Source: Trichuris trichiura | Lineage: Eukaryota; Nematoda; Enoplea; Trichinellida; Trichuridae | Length of the DNA: 64,000 nucleotides | Direction of reading: 5' to 3' | Assembly: GCA_037903355.1 (NCBI GenBank) | Contig: JBAJFE010000039.1 | Span: 558,001-622,000, forward strand | Position numbers and translations under genes: made by a program | In this document: piece after piece, positions 1 to 12,147 of the stretch | Position numbering within the stretch: the stretch's first letter is position 1 | How the letters are laid out: every line of letters begins with the position of its first letter | Notes under the pieces: generated by a model | The model's database searches: none | What the model saw: the letters and a program-made list of their open reading frames with translations, nothing else | Told to the model about the DNA's origin: nothing

Positions 1-3000
1 CGAGGCCTAACCCGCCGTGCGTAATTGGCCTCGTATCAATCTGGTTTGAACCTCCGCTGATCTCGCGATCCCTTCCTGAGGGTCCATTAAAGCCTATTCG
101 CATCACTTGTGCCCATTGGACCCTTGCCGGTTTCGATGACCAAAAGGAATGGCTAATTACAGCCTAGGCGATCGTCAAGCTCCAACCAAGCTTTTCGATC
201 GTATTCGGGAGTGGCGTTTCGTCGGTTCATTGAAGCGGATAGCAACATTTTTCTGCCATTATTGATCAAGCCATTCCGGCGGAGTCGAAGTTGGTGTTCG
301 ATGGTGTAGCTATCAGTTTCGCAAGGATCGTTGAACCTTTAGCGACAAAATCCCATCGCTTTTACGGTCTCTACGGGCGCGCGACGGTTTCGGGCGTCCG
401 CCGTGTTCAGCTCTTCGCGCACTTCTTTTTTTTGCTCCTAAATCCGTACGAGCGAGAGAGACAGGTCAAAAGTTATGATTACAACGTATTGATCCGCTTT
501 GTTCGTCGTCTCGAAAATTTTCCATCGATTTCTTCAAGCAACTTTCAATCAGCGACCAGCGCGAGCGATTTCCAACACTGCCAATGCGTTACCGCGCGAA
601 TGGACCGTATTGAAGAACCTCCGGCGAGAAATTTTAAATAGAGCGCGCGCGAACAATAAAAAAGAAAAAAAGAACGGTTACAAATTAAGCTAATAAAATT
701 AACATATGTAAATTTTCAAAAAAAAATACATTTACCGAAGTATTTTACTACGAGTAGTCGCAGAGACCCTTAGTAGCCCCTTCTTTGATCGAAACTCCGT
801 CGACCGTTGCTGGTCGACTGGAAGAGTGAGTAAAAAGCAATGCTTACTTGTTTCAGGACAAGACGACGCGGCGATGGGATCTTCGACAATGTCGTACGAT
901 GGGTAGATAAGGCTGACTGCGTAGGACCTTGAGGGGCGTCGAGCGGCACTGTGACTGACAATGGTGAGACGGTGAAGCGTTGCTCTTCGTCGACCAATCG
1001 AAAGCATCTACGTGCGCTAGCGAAGTGCCATCTATTGGGTGGCAACCTTTGCTGGCATGGTAGAAGAAGAAGAAGAAGAGCTTATGGCGCTTTTGGAAAG
1101 CTCGACTAACCGGTTAGCCTTCAACTCTCAATTCGAGCACCTTCTGCCAGGGCGGATCGTTGAAAAGCATTAGGCCAAGCAAAAAAAAAGTCCCTAAGCG
1201 ACCAACCGTCCGGCGTGCGTGTTGACGGTATTGTACCCTACCGCACCAGCAAAGGTAGAGCGGTAGCAGTAGCAAGTGCTGGTTTCTCTACGGGACCATT
1301 TGGCCCATTTACAGTAGGAAAGATGAGACTAGTTGTTCGACTGTTCGGAAAGGCTTTTTCTGGCCTGTCCAATCCTGATTTTACACTATCGTCGATAATT
1401 GGTCCGGTTTTTTCCCGCCAGCATTGCAGAACAAAGTTTGGCAACGAAGAGACGTCAAGCATGCGGAAGAAACTGCCGGCGCGCCAAGGCCTTTGCCCTT
1501 AACATCCTATAGGCTGCCAAGTTAGGCGCATTGACGTCATAGAGTTGATTGGCCTCTTGATGGATCAGAGGCTGTTGGGTGAGCTAAGAAAAGGGGTAGA
1601 GAGAGAGAGAGATGTAAAAGCGATAATGGTCGGTCGGTAAAAATGGGCGCCGCTGGCGTTTTGTTTCATCAGCTTGAAATTTTTGTTCCCATATGAGTGA
1701 TGGCTAGTTTGTCGATTCCCATCCGCCGCTTGTCATCCAATGAAAAGCATATAGGCGGTCCCCTAGCGGGATTGGGTGAGCAATCTAAAAATAGCCTGAA
1801 ACCTGCTGATCGTCATTGTAACTCGCCAAGCAGCATTTCCCAGCCGGTAAGAGCAGACTTTCGCCCATCCCCGTCGTACTTTGAAAATGTTGTTTGCTCG
1901 AGAAACCGGTAACGAAGACATTGCAAATGACTGCCTTCCAATAAAGCTATAGATGGTCATTATAGCTGTCACAGGTGGATGACCGTAAAACGCGGTTAAC
2001 GTGCAGAGTAGTAGCGTGCTTACCAACAATTTTCACTATCGGTTGAAGGCGGAAAGTACAGCTTAAAAGAGAAGCTGCCAGAATTATTATGGTAGCGTAG
2101 AGACGGGTTGATCAGGCGGTGGTTCAGAGTGCGCTCTTCAACATGCCTAGCAATTTTTTGTGTCATTAACGCAAAAGGTTGACTGAACGCGCTTGTAAAG
2201 AAAGAGAGAGACCTGCAGACGAATTGGTAGTCACATGGAAGCGTCGTTACTTCCTTCTTTTTCAAAGAAACCTATTTGATGCTAGTTTGCAGACTGCCGC
2301 AATGGCTTCGCTATCTTCAGTGTTCATAGTAGGAATTTGCCTGCGGAAACAAAGTCCGCACTTTGACACGGGCGGTCACTCTTAACCGACCACACGGCTG
2401 TCACTGTTTCTTTTTTTGGCTTAGTTCAAAAGTGGTTGCTCGTTGCCGACTACGATTGCAGCTTATCGTCTGACAACTTAGCCAACATAGTTGTCGCCGT
2501 CGACAGAAATAAACTAATCCATTTTGCTTCAAGTCTTGGCAGCTTGGACGGCTGCTGCCGCCGCTGCTTGCAGAAGAGACTTATTTCGCATTATGGCCGA
2601 AGGCGTTATCTTTTATGCTGCCTCTTTTTTTGTTTTACATCTTTTATTGGATTAGGCTTGAAAGCGCGCTCTGAGCGTTCCGTGCGTCGTCGAACAGTCG
2701 GGAACGGAATGCGCGCAATACGCTGACAGCGATAAATTTGCATGACAACTACGGAAGGGGCTTTTCAAAACTTTGCCATCTATCCAAAGTGAAATAGCCA
2801 TTGCTCACTTTCCATCGTAAAAAGTAGGCGTCGGTAAATGAGGTTTCCGCGTGCGGCGAATGCCGCAAGCTTGGTAGACGATTCCCTAACTTCGAGTATT
2901 TGCAGTATGTCGGGAATTTTGGGAAAAAAAGCTGTGCAATCTTCCTTAGAGAACCATATTTAAATATGTAAAATTGCTTCCACGCGGAACCAATCAGTTT

Positions 3001-3435
3001 CAATGTTTCGATCCCGTAAAGTGGCGTTCAAGACTTAGTGTGGCTAGCATAGAGCTGCTGCATTCCGTAACGGACTATACTTCCTGATGCCTTTTTCAGC
3101 GTGGGCGTTTCATCGCGGTTTACTAATAAGAAGTCTGTCATCTGAGCGTATCAGTCGAGTCTGACTCTCTTCTAACACTTACCTTCCCAATATATGAATC
3201 CTTTTTTAAGAAACAGAAAGGGTCAGGCAGCTTAACGTCGCGGATGCCAAGTTTATCCCATGCAGAGTTTACGCAAGTTAGATTAATGGGAAGAAAAACA
3301 TATGTATATATATATATTCCGTAAAAGGAACATGAAATGTATGCTTATTTTAGCATGAGCGTATACGTGTTCGCGTTTTTCAAATCGCTTCACTTGTACT
3401 GATACTATTTTAGCTCAACTGAACTTTGTTTAGCA
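1..3435. other. Upstream stretch with no recognisable gene
   Basis: No exon chain or protein family is recognisable on either strand. Open frames are short (under about 115 codons), overlap on opposite strands and lack conserved motifs. Simple repeats are present: an AAG run at about 1062-1080, a GA run at about 1599-1612 and a TA run at 3301-3318. A GAGGCC/GGCCTC inverted pair sits in the first 34 bases. The last part must hold the promoter of the methionine synthase gene that begins at 3436. Confidence 0.5.
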
Positions 3436-6400
3436 ATGTCGGTAGCGCAGTCGCGGGAACGCTCTCTGAGGGAGACGTTATCAGAACGTGTGATGATTTT
3501 GGACGGAGGAATGGGCACCATGTTGCAGCGGTACAAACTGGACGAGGAAGCCTACAGGGGTGAAAGGTTCAAAAATCATCCAGTCCCAGTGAAAGGCGAC
3601 AACGATCTTCTGTCATTAACGCAACCAAATATTGTTTACGAAATCCATCAAGCCTATATGAAAGCCGGTGCCGACATAATCGAGACCAACACGTTCAGTA
3701 GTACTCGCATTGCTCAGGGTGACTATCAGATGGAGCCTCACGTGATCGAGATGAATAGAGAATCTGCTAGACTGGCTCGACAAGCCGCTGACGACTTTGA
3801 AACGCTCACCGGTATTGTAATTGTTTCTTCTTTGCAAAAGGCTTTTATTCGTATAGCCTTTTTTGTACTTAGGTTGCAAAAAGTTCGTAGCCGGTTCAAT
3901 AGGGCCTACCAATAGGACACTGTCGCTGTCGCCTTCCGTTGATCGACCAGAATTTCGTAGCATAAGTAAATGTCCAGTTTCTGATGCCGTAATTGGGTAC
4001 GTAATCTGTTTTTTTTTCATTAGCCTTTGACGAACTGTCGGAAGCGTACAAAGAGCAAGCAGGTGCGCTGATAGAGGGAGGCGTTGACGTACTGTTGGTG
4101 GAAACGATCTTTGACACCGCAAATGCCAAGGTTCGTTAAGTCATCAATCTTTTGAAAATGGCTTAATTTCTTTGCCTAAGGCAATACTGTTCCCTTCCTT
4201 ACGTTAGTCGCTATCTTTTGTGTTGCCAATTTCACGACTTTTTCATTTCTCCTTCAATCATTCGATGATTTGTCAACTTTGCTCTTTGCAGCGACTTCGA
4301 GTTGCACCCAATTATAAAACTACTTAGCAACTGGCAAATGATTTTAGCATTATTTCATTATTCTTTTGTTTTTTGAATTTCCTATTATTTTCAGTCCGGT
4401 CGTTAGCGCGTAAGCTATTATTTTAGCCAGTACATTTCATTGGCTAAAATATTAGCGCTTAATATTCAAATATTTTGTTTCTTTTTTATTTCATGTATTT
4501 ATTTCTTAATGCGAACAAAGACGCTGAAGGCGGGACAATTTTGAATGAACAAAAAACTGATTTAATATTATGTAATTCTAAACTAATAATAGCCATTCGA
4601 GAGTTCATGCTGCGCGATACTTTGTTACGAAGATAATGTGGAAAAATGAACTTATTTAAAAATGTCTGTTATGAAAGTTTGCCTTTAGAGTACTGCACGT
4701 TTCTGGCCCCTGATGGCGTACACTTTTTAAATGAAAGATTCCATCTAAGTCTTGCTCCTCTTAGCTTTTGAACCATTGAAATTTTTAAGCACTGGAAAGC
4801 CTAACTTAGTAGTTATATTTGTTGTATGTGTTCTTCCTTTTTTAGGCGGCCATCTTTGGTATACAACAGTTGTTCGAAGAGCTTGGTCGCAAGGTACCGC
4901 TCTGTATGTCGGGAACGATTGTGGACAAAAGTGGTCGAACATTGTCCGGCCAATCGGTCGAGGCCTTCCTGATCAGCATCCAGCACGCGGAAGCGATGTG
5001 GTAAGCTGGCGGTTTTAAGTTTCCATTGTTTTTGACCAACCTTGAAGCGTAGGGCTGAATTGCGCCTTAGGTGCACGGGAAATGCGACCTTTCATTGAAA
5101 GCGTCAGCAGGAACACTAGCGCATTTGTAATTTGCTACCCGAATGCAGGTCATCACTTTTGCGTTACTGTAGCTTGTTTAACTGATTTATTCATTTGTTG
5201 CAGGTTTGCCCAACGCTTTTGGCGGTTACGATGAGCAGCCCAGCTGTACGGCTTCGTTGCTCAAGGTTTACGCTCTCCGCTTATGAGCAAAATTCAATTC
5301 CTTAAACGTTTTCAGGATTTTGCTGTCAGCGGTTTGGTGAATATCGTTGGTGGTTGCTGCGGCACAACGCCTGAGCATATTTCCGAGATTGTCCGCGCGG
5401 TGAAGAACGTTAAACCTCGCGTACCGCCCAGCAGAGTTTACGAAGGCTATACTGTACTTTCCGGTGAGATTTGAATTTTAAAATTTTGAAAATCCTACGT
5501 TCAAAAGCTTGATTCGCAGGTTTGGAGCCAATGAGGATAGGTCCGACGACCAATTTCGTAAACATAGGTGAGCGGTGCAACGTAGCCGGCAGCAGCAAGT
5601 TTGCCGGCATGGTGAGGAAAGGAAAATACGAGGTAGGCGAAACGTTAAAGCTGTTGCAGTAGATTACTGTGCTACTCGTTAGGCGGCTCTTCAAGTTGCT
5701 AGAAGTCAAGTGGAAATGGGCGCCCAAATTTTGGACATCAATATGGACGATGCTATGCTGGACGGTCACTCAGCAATGACCAAATTTGTTAACCTAATCA
5801 GCTCTGATCCGGATATTGCTAAAGTAAATTTTTCCAGCCTAATTAGATCGACGTATACGAAAAAGATGCTTAGGTACCGCTTTGTATCGACTCCTCTCAT
5901 TTGTCCGTTATTGAGGCTGGCCTGCAATGCTTCCAAGGCAAATGTATTGCCAACAGTATAAGTCTTAAAGAAGGGGAAGAAAATTTTATCAACTCCGCCA
6001 AGCGCCTGAAAAGATATGGCGCGGCAGTTGTCGCTATGGCCTTCGACGAAACTGGACAGGTAAAGCGAGAGTATGCAAATTTTTTTGCATTACTCTTTAT
6101 CGTTTTTTTTCCAGGCAGTTACTAAGGAAAAAAGAACGGAAATTTGCAGACGCTGCTACGACTTGCTGACCAATCGAGTAGGCTTTAAACCGAGTGACAT
6201 TATCTTCGACCTTAATGTTCTTACCATTGGTACCGGAATTGAAGAGCACAATGACTACGCTGTTTCCTTTATTGAAAGTATCAAGTTAGTAAAGGTTAAT
6301 CACCGTTTGTTTGCTTCTCCTACAGCTGTTACTTAAGATTGATTAATTTTTTAGGAAATGTGCCCTGGTTGTCGCTTTTCCGGTGGCATAAGCAATGTCA

Positions 6401-9400
6401 GCTTCTCCTATCGTGGGCATACAGCTATTCGAGAAGCAATGCACAGCGTTTTTCTTTACCATGCTATTAATGTATGACGCGGACGGTGGCTACTTTTGAT
6501 CCGCATAGTTCTTTTTTTTGCCTTCAGGCTGGCCTGGATATGGGCATTGTAAACGCGGGAAGTCTTCCAGTCTATTCAGACGTAGAGCCAGAATTACTTC
6601 GCCTATGCGAGGATTTGGTACTAAATCGAAATTCCGGTGCTACCGAAGCTCTACTAGAATACGCGGAAAGTCACAAAGGGACTAAAAGTTCCAAGGTTGA
6701 CGACGTAGCCGAATGGCGCCTGTTGGGGGTGGAAGAACGTCTAGTCCATTCATTAGTGAAAGGCATTGACAAATTCATCCTAGAAGACGCCGAAGAAGCT
6801 CGTCTTATGGTTGAAGTTTATCCCAAAGCGTTGAACATCATTGAGGGCCCTTTAATGAAGGTTGATTTCATTAACATTTTATCGATATTGTTGTTGCATG
6901 TTTTCTTAGCCTTCAGGGAATGTCCGTAGTAGGCGACTTATTTGGTGCAGGCAAGATGTTCCTTCCCCAAGTGATCAAGTCGGCCAGAGTAATGAAAAAA
7001 GCTGTTGAATATTTGGTGCAGTTTTTGTCTAGCGGTGATTCCAAGAACGACAATACTCTGCAAAAGGTCTACACCAGTTGAGAGCCTTTGTTTGTTTGTT
7101 TAAATATTTCATATTGTAGTCATATCGTGGTACCATTATTTTGGCGACCGTTAAAGGGGACGTACATGACATTGGCAAGAACATTGTCGGTGTTGTCCTT
7201 GGTTGTAATAATTTCAGGTTTTCCAGTATCAATGTTTTTGTTTAAGTTTTATCATCTGAGTTTTATTGCTTGTAGAGTCATCGATCTCGGTGTCATGACT
7301 CCCTGCGAGCGTATTTTACAAGCAGCGAAGGATAATTCTGCTGGTAAGTTTTTAATGCTTTACTCGATTCCATCTATGATGCTACTATGTATTTTTAATA
7401 TTACTGACAGCCTTGAAACACTTTGAAAACATGAAATGTCCGTTAACTCAAAGACTGTTAATCTTTTTATTTTATGTTTCTTTTTTTGTAGAGCTTTGTC
7501 CTTCTACCTTTAAAAGTAAGTTATATTAGCTGCTTTGAATAGGATTGCTTCTTGAGGCTCAGGGAAGCTCTACGTAGAAGTCGAAACTAATTTTCATCAT
7601 TATCAAACGTATCTTTGAGCTTGTCATCAATTTTACATCCGCAGACTGCTTTGTTCGCTAGTGGCAAGCAAGTTTCACGTTCTAATTGTTTGCTCATGTC
7701 TCCATGCAGGACGTGTAATCATACCTGCGCGCAACCAGTTTTTGCTATTATTAATTGAAGTAAATAAATGATTAAGGCATAAATACGCAGTAGCTTAGTT
7801 TCATGTTTTCAATTTTTGAAAGTTTGCAGAGCCGTATGTTTTGACGCGTACAGATAGCGTTGCGTTTTCAAAATTCTATCCGCAGACAAGGATAGAGACA
7901 GCGGTTTTATCGGCCAGTTTCCAACCTGCACTCCTATGACGCACTACATTCAAACGATATGTTTTTTTTTAAGTTGAAGCATTAGGAGCGTACAAGTTTC
8001 CCGCGTGGATTGAAACAAAGAGTACAAAACGTTTGCAAAGCATCAGAGAAAGAAAGTATTGACTAACAGAACTAAGGGAAAAGTGACGACTGCCATTTCT
8101 ACGAAGGTTTTCTATCAGTTCAGCCAGTTCCAACATTACATATGGTCAAGCGCACCTTAATCGTGAGAGATTTTTACTAGCATAAAGTTGATAAGGAGTA
8201 AAAAGCCAAGCTGACACATCGTCGATGAATATACTATATGCAGACAAAGTTTACATGTCAGACTTTTTTCACACGCTCTATATTTTATTCATAAGACTGC
8301 TGTTAAGTTGGTGAAACTGATCGCTGGAAACCCTTTATCAGAAATTACTCCCTTCAGCTACAAGTGGAAAGAAGTTGTTATTATCTGCAGATATGTGTAG
8401 TCAATTCCTGAAGTGACAAAGGTTTTCTACCTGCTGCGTTACGAGTATTTTACGGTAAACGCGCGTGATTATGCAACAATTACCTTGCAGCGAACCCGCT
8501 AATACTTATGCGCTGTTACCAGCAACAAATTAATAAGTTCTTGTGACTATTTTCGAAAAGGCGCTCTTCCTACAGTAGGCATTATAGATCTTCAAGGTAT
8601 GACAGGAATCGCTTAACGTAACAGTTGAAGTATATGTGCGAGTACGCTTCAACTTGACCTGAACCAACTTGACTTCAAGTCAACTTGGCCTAGAAGCAAT
8701 TGGTCCTATTGCCATACCTGCATTCGTGTATACAATTTGCTTGGTACATAGAAGGTATGTGTACTACCTGCACAGCCAGCACGTATGTACGCAGTACATG
8801 CTACTTACACGCAAAATGTTTTCTGTTCTCCAAAGTTATACAACATATGTCTAATATAAACGTTGTATACGGTATACATTCCAGATATTCATCAATTTTG
8901 CGGCTTTCATGCAGTATACTTTGCCTATATGCACAGTACCTGCAATAGCCACGGTTCTGTGGTATATATTCATATGTATGCTTTACATACTAGCATACAA
9001 GGAATATTTACGTTACGTATGCCGTACGCATTGATTACAAATAGGATATCTATGGCATAAATGGCATAGGTACAACGTACATACAGTATACTTTGCTTAT
9101 AAATAGAATATTCGTGATATACAGGGCCTAAGGCTATAAGTGCCCTATATATGGTATATATTTGCCTACAGGACATTTCATGTCATATATGGAATGGATG
9201 TGCTGTAAACCGGTTTTAATTAAAACGTTTGTGTTATCCTAGGTCTCCAGGCACACACGTAGCGTTTCTGGTGCACAGTGTTGCACGGAGCGAGTGCCCA
9301 TAGCAGACACATGGTATACATTGCTTATAAAGAATATATTTCTATTATCTGGTGTCTCTACGGCGCACATGCAGTATTTCACACCCATACCGTATATGGC

Positions 9401-11708
9401 ATAAATATGTCCTATTGGCCATGTATACCGCATCAATGCCTTAGAGATGTCATAGATATCTTATTTATAAGCAATGTGTACCAAGTAGAAGTCATTTATA
9501 ACGTAAATATTCCTCATATGCAAGTACATACTGCATGTGTGCCACAGGAATCGTGGCTATAGCAGGTATTGTGCTTATAGACAAAGTATACCGTGTAAAT
9601 GCCACAAATTCCATGAATATCTTGAGTGTTATCATGTCCAACTTCTTTATTACGCATGTGTTTTAGAAACTTAAAAGAATAGAAAATAGTTTACTTGTAA
9701 GTAGTGTATACGTGCTGGCTGTGTAGTTAGTTAGTACGCATGCCTTCTATGTAATAAGTATACTACATTTACACTAAGCAAACTGTATACGCCAATGTGC
9801 TTAGTGTAGGTCGCAGGGAGAAAGATTGCGAGTCTGACGCTTTGGCAGCCTACTTTAGATATCATTGGATTGTCCGGTCTGATCACGCCTTCGCTTGAAG
9901 AAATGGTTCATGTTGCGCAGGAGATGGAAAGGATTGGTTTTAAACTGCCTTTGCTAATCGGCGGGGCGACAACGTCCAGGTGAGCTGTTCTTTTTTCTCT
10001 CAATTCAATCAATGGAAAAATATGGTTTTCCAGTTTGGCCTCGGTCTCCATACTGGCCAGTGCCGAAAAAATTTTTGTTTTTTTAGAACATTTGTTCATT
10101 TAGTTAGAATCAGCTCTCGTAATTTTTCTTACTGTATTTTTAATGAATTTATTATTATTAACTGTAGTTATTGTCTTGCTTGTAGGGCTCACGCGGCGGT
10201 CAAAATTGCCCCGTGCTATTCTGGACCTGTAATTCACGTTGCCGACGCTAGCAAAAGCGTCGTCGTTGTAAGTGAGACTTATTTAAAATCTTTTGCCTTT
10301 TAATTTTGAATACTATGCTTATTGCAGTGTTCCAGCTTGCTTGACGAGAAGCATAGGGACGAATTCCTTTATGACATAGAAGAGCTATACGACCAAGTTA
10401 GAGAAGAATATTATGAAAACTTACTTGTACGAGCATTTGACAATGATTCATAGCTGAGTTTTGGTGTTTTGTAGGAATACCGGTTTGTTCCGCTACGTGT
10501 GGCAAGAGAAAATGCTTTGCATGTCGATTGGTCTTGCACATCATTAGGTTATTACGGTCGTTGAATGTTCCGTATGAAAGTTTCTTTTTAGCTAAACCCA
10601 ACTTCGTTGGAATTCGTTGCTTTGACGACTATGATTTGCAACTTCTGGTTCCTTATATTGACTGGAAAGCCTTCTTCGACATATGGCAGCTTCGCGGGAA
10701 ATATCCTAATCGAGGGTTTCCGAAGTTGTTCAACGATCCAGACGTTGGGCCGGAAGCGAAGCTTGTCTACGCGGACGCCAGGAACTTATTGGAAACAATT
10801 GTTGACAAATCTTTGCTGCGGGCCAAAGCGGTAGTCGGTATATTCCCAGCGGCAAGCCGTGATGACGATATACTGGTTTTCGATAGGTATGAGACCAAAT
10901 TATTGAACTACCCGCTTAGCTGTTATCTACTTAGCGAGTTGGAATATAACGGCCAGCCGGTAGCCGTTCTTCATGGTCTACGGCAGCAAATGGTCAAGGA
11001 AAACAAAGCTGAGCCCTATCTGTGCCTTTCCGATTTTATCTCTCCAATGGGCTCTCCTGTCAAAGACTATGTCGGAATGTTTGCCGTGACAGCCGGTCTG
11101 GGTCTGCCGGAGATGGTAGAAGCATTCGAAAAAGACCTCGACGATTACCATATAATCATGGCTAAAGCCCTTGCCGACCGCCTATCCGAGGTGATGCTCT
11201 CACAAGCTGGCTACTACCTAGTCGAGCACTAATACCGTCTTAAATATTTTTTTCACAGGCATTTGCGGAAGAGATGCACGAACGCGTACGGACCGAAATA
11301 TGGGGATATGCGGAAGACGAGGCGCTTTCCGTTGAGGCTCTTCACAAAATCCGTTACCAAGGTATCCGTCCAGCTCCTGGATATCCCTGCCAACCTGATC
11401 TGACGGAAATGACCACAATATGGTCACTGCTCGATGTGGAGAAAAACGCCGGCATATCTTTGACTGAATCGATGGCCATGTATCCCACTGCCTCCGTGTG
11501 CGGCCTGTATTTTGCAAATCCGCAAGCGACATATTTTTCAGTTGGAAAAATAGATAACGACCAAGTAAGTGTCTCTGCCGTCGGTCGATTGCGTATCGTC
11601 GCTGACGGTTTTCCGTTGTTCAAGGCTGAAGATTACATTTCGCGCAAGCAGTGGACGTCAAAAAGTGCGGAAAAATGGCTCGGCAACGTTTTAAGCTACA
11701 AAAAATGA
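3436..11708 (+). CDS. MTR: Cobalamin-dependent methionine synthase, 23 exons
   Basis: Transfers a methyl group from 5-methyltetrahydrofolate through cobalamin to homocysteine, giving methionine and tetrahydrofolate in the cytosol. Exons: 3436-3811, 3873-3965, 4024-4130, 4846-5000, 5048-5148, 5204-5265, 5316-5463, 5520-5632, 5683-5823, 5874-6059, 6115-6294, 6355-6471, 6528-6860, 6917-7066, 7120-7217, 7276-7343, 9859-9979, 10186-10267, 10328-10426, 10475-10547, 10592-11190, 11259-11564, 11625-11708. They join to 1263 aa, close to the human enzyme (1265). Seen: the homocysteine domain with zinc cysteines in GLNC (about C249) and GGCC (C312, C313); the pterin domain (about 340-640); the B12 domain with GDVHDIG, axial His about 770; the activation domain with RPAPGYP at about 1171. 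All catalytic landmarks are intact. A TTTAG two bases before the ATG could be a trans-splice acceptor (inference). C. elegans counterpart: metr-1. Confidence 0.97.
7344..9858 (+). other. 2.5-kb intron 16 of methionine synthase
   Basis: This intron splits codon 810 inside the B12-binding domain and is roughly 50 times longer than most introns of this gene. Its first half (7344-8640) is ordinary AT-rich sequence without visible genes. Its second half holds the degenerate repeat array listed separately. No independent nested gene was recognised on either strand. Confidence 0.85.
8640..9800. repeat. Degenerate two-orientation repeat array in MTR intron 16
   Basis: A loosely conserved unit resembling GTATACTTTGCTTATAA recurs in both orientations. 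Clear forward copies start near 8728, 8914, 9085, 9158 and 9311. Clear reverse copies lie near 9466, 9570 and 9775. Between them the sequence is very rich in GTATAC, GTAC, CATATG and similar self-complementary words. No protein-coding signal or clean target-site duplication was seen. It could be a decayed tandem array of small elements or an ancient satellite block. Confidence 0.6.
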
Positions 11709-12147
11709 TTTTAAAAAATTTTAGCAGCTTCTCTTACTTATGCTTCCTAGGAGGTATGGCATCCCTTCGTTGTTAATTAAAATGCAGGAAAAGTCTGCTT
11801 TCAACTATGTGCTTGCAAGTTAATGAGAGCGGGGGATGCATTTGTTGTGCAATTCATTCCGCGCTTGAAAAGGTCGTATCCTATCGCAGGCTCTCCAGGT
11901 GGGACATGTAAAGATTGCGTTAGCTTATAGATCAACGAAGAAGGGATGAACGTTTATTTTTATGCTTAGCACACGGTATGTGATGGTATGTGGCAATTGT
12001 TTAAGGTATTTTCACTCCTTAGTTTATACTAAAGTGCATTTCTTTCCATTGGCGCCAGTTTGCTTGAAGGTAACCTCTACTGAAGATGTATCAATGTTTC
12101 GAGCACTTGTAGTTATTTAGATGTGCCATGTCATGAAGCATGCAAGA
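11709..12147. other. Convergent intergenic region
   Basis: This 439-bp gap lies between the stop of methionine synthase (+) and the stop of the receptor cyclase (-), so it holds two 3' ends. An ATTAAA near 11776 may be the poly(A) signal of the plus-strand gene. Nothing else recognisable. Confidence 0.5.

Noticed and set aside
1215..1502. 95-codon frame near the left end
   Set aside because: Open on both strands in the same place and without recognisable protein features; likely chance in a GC-richer patch.
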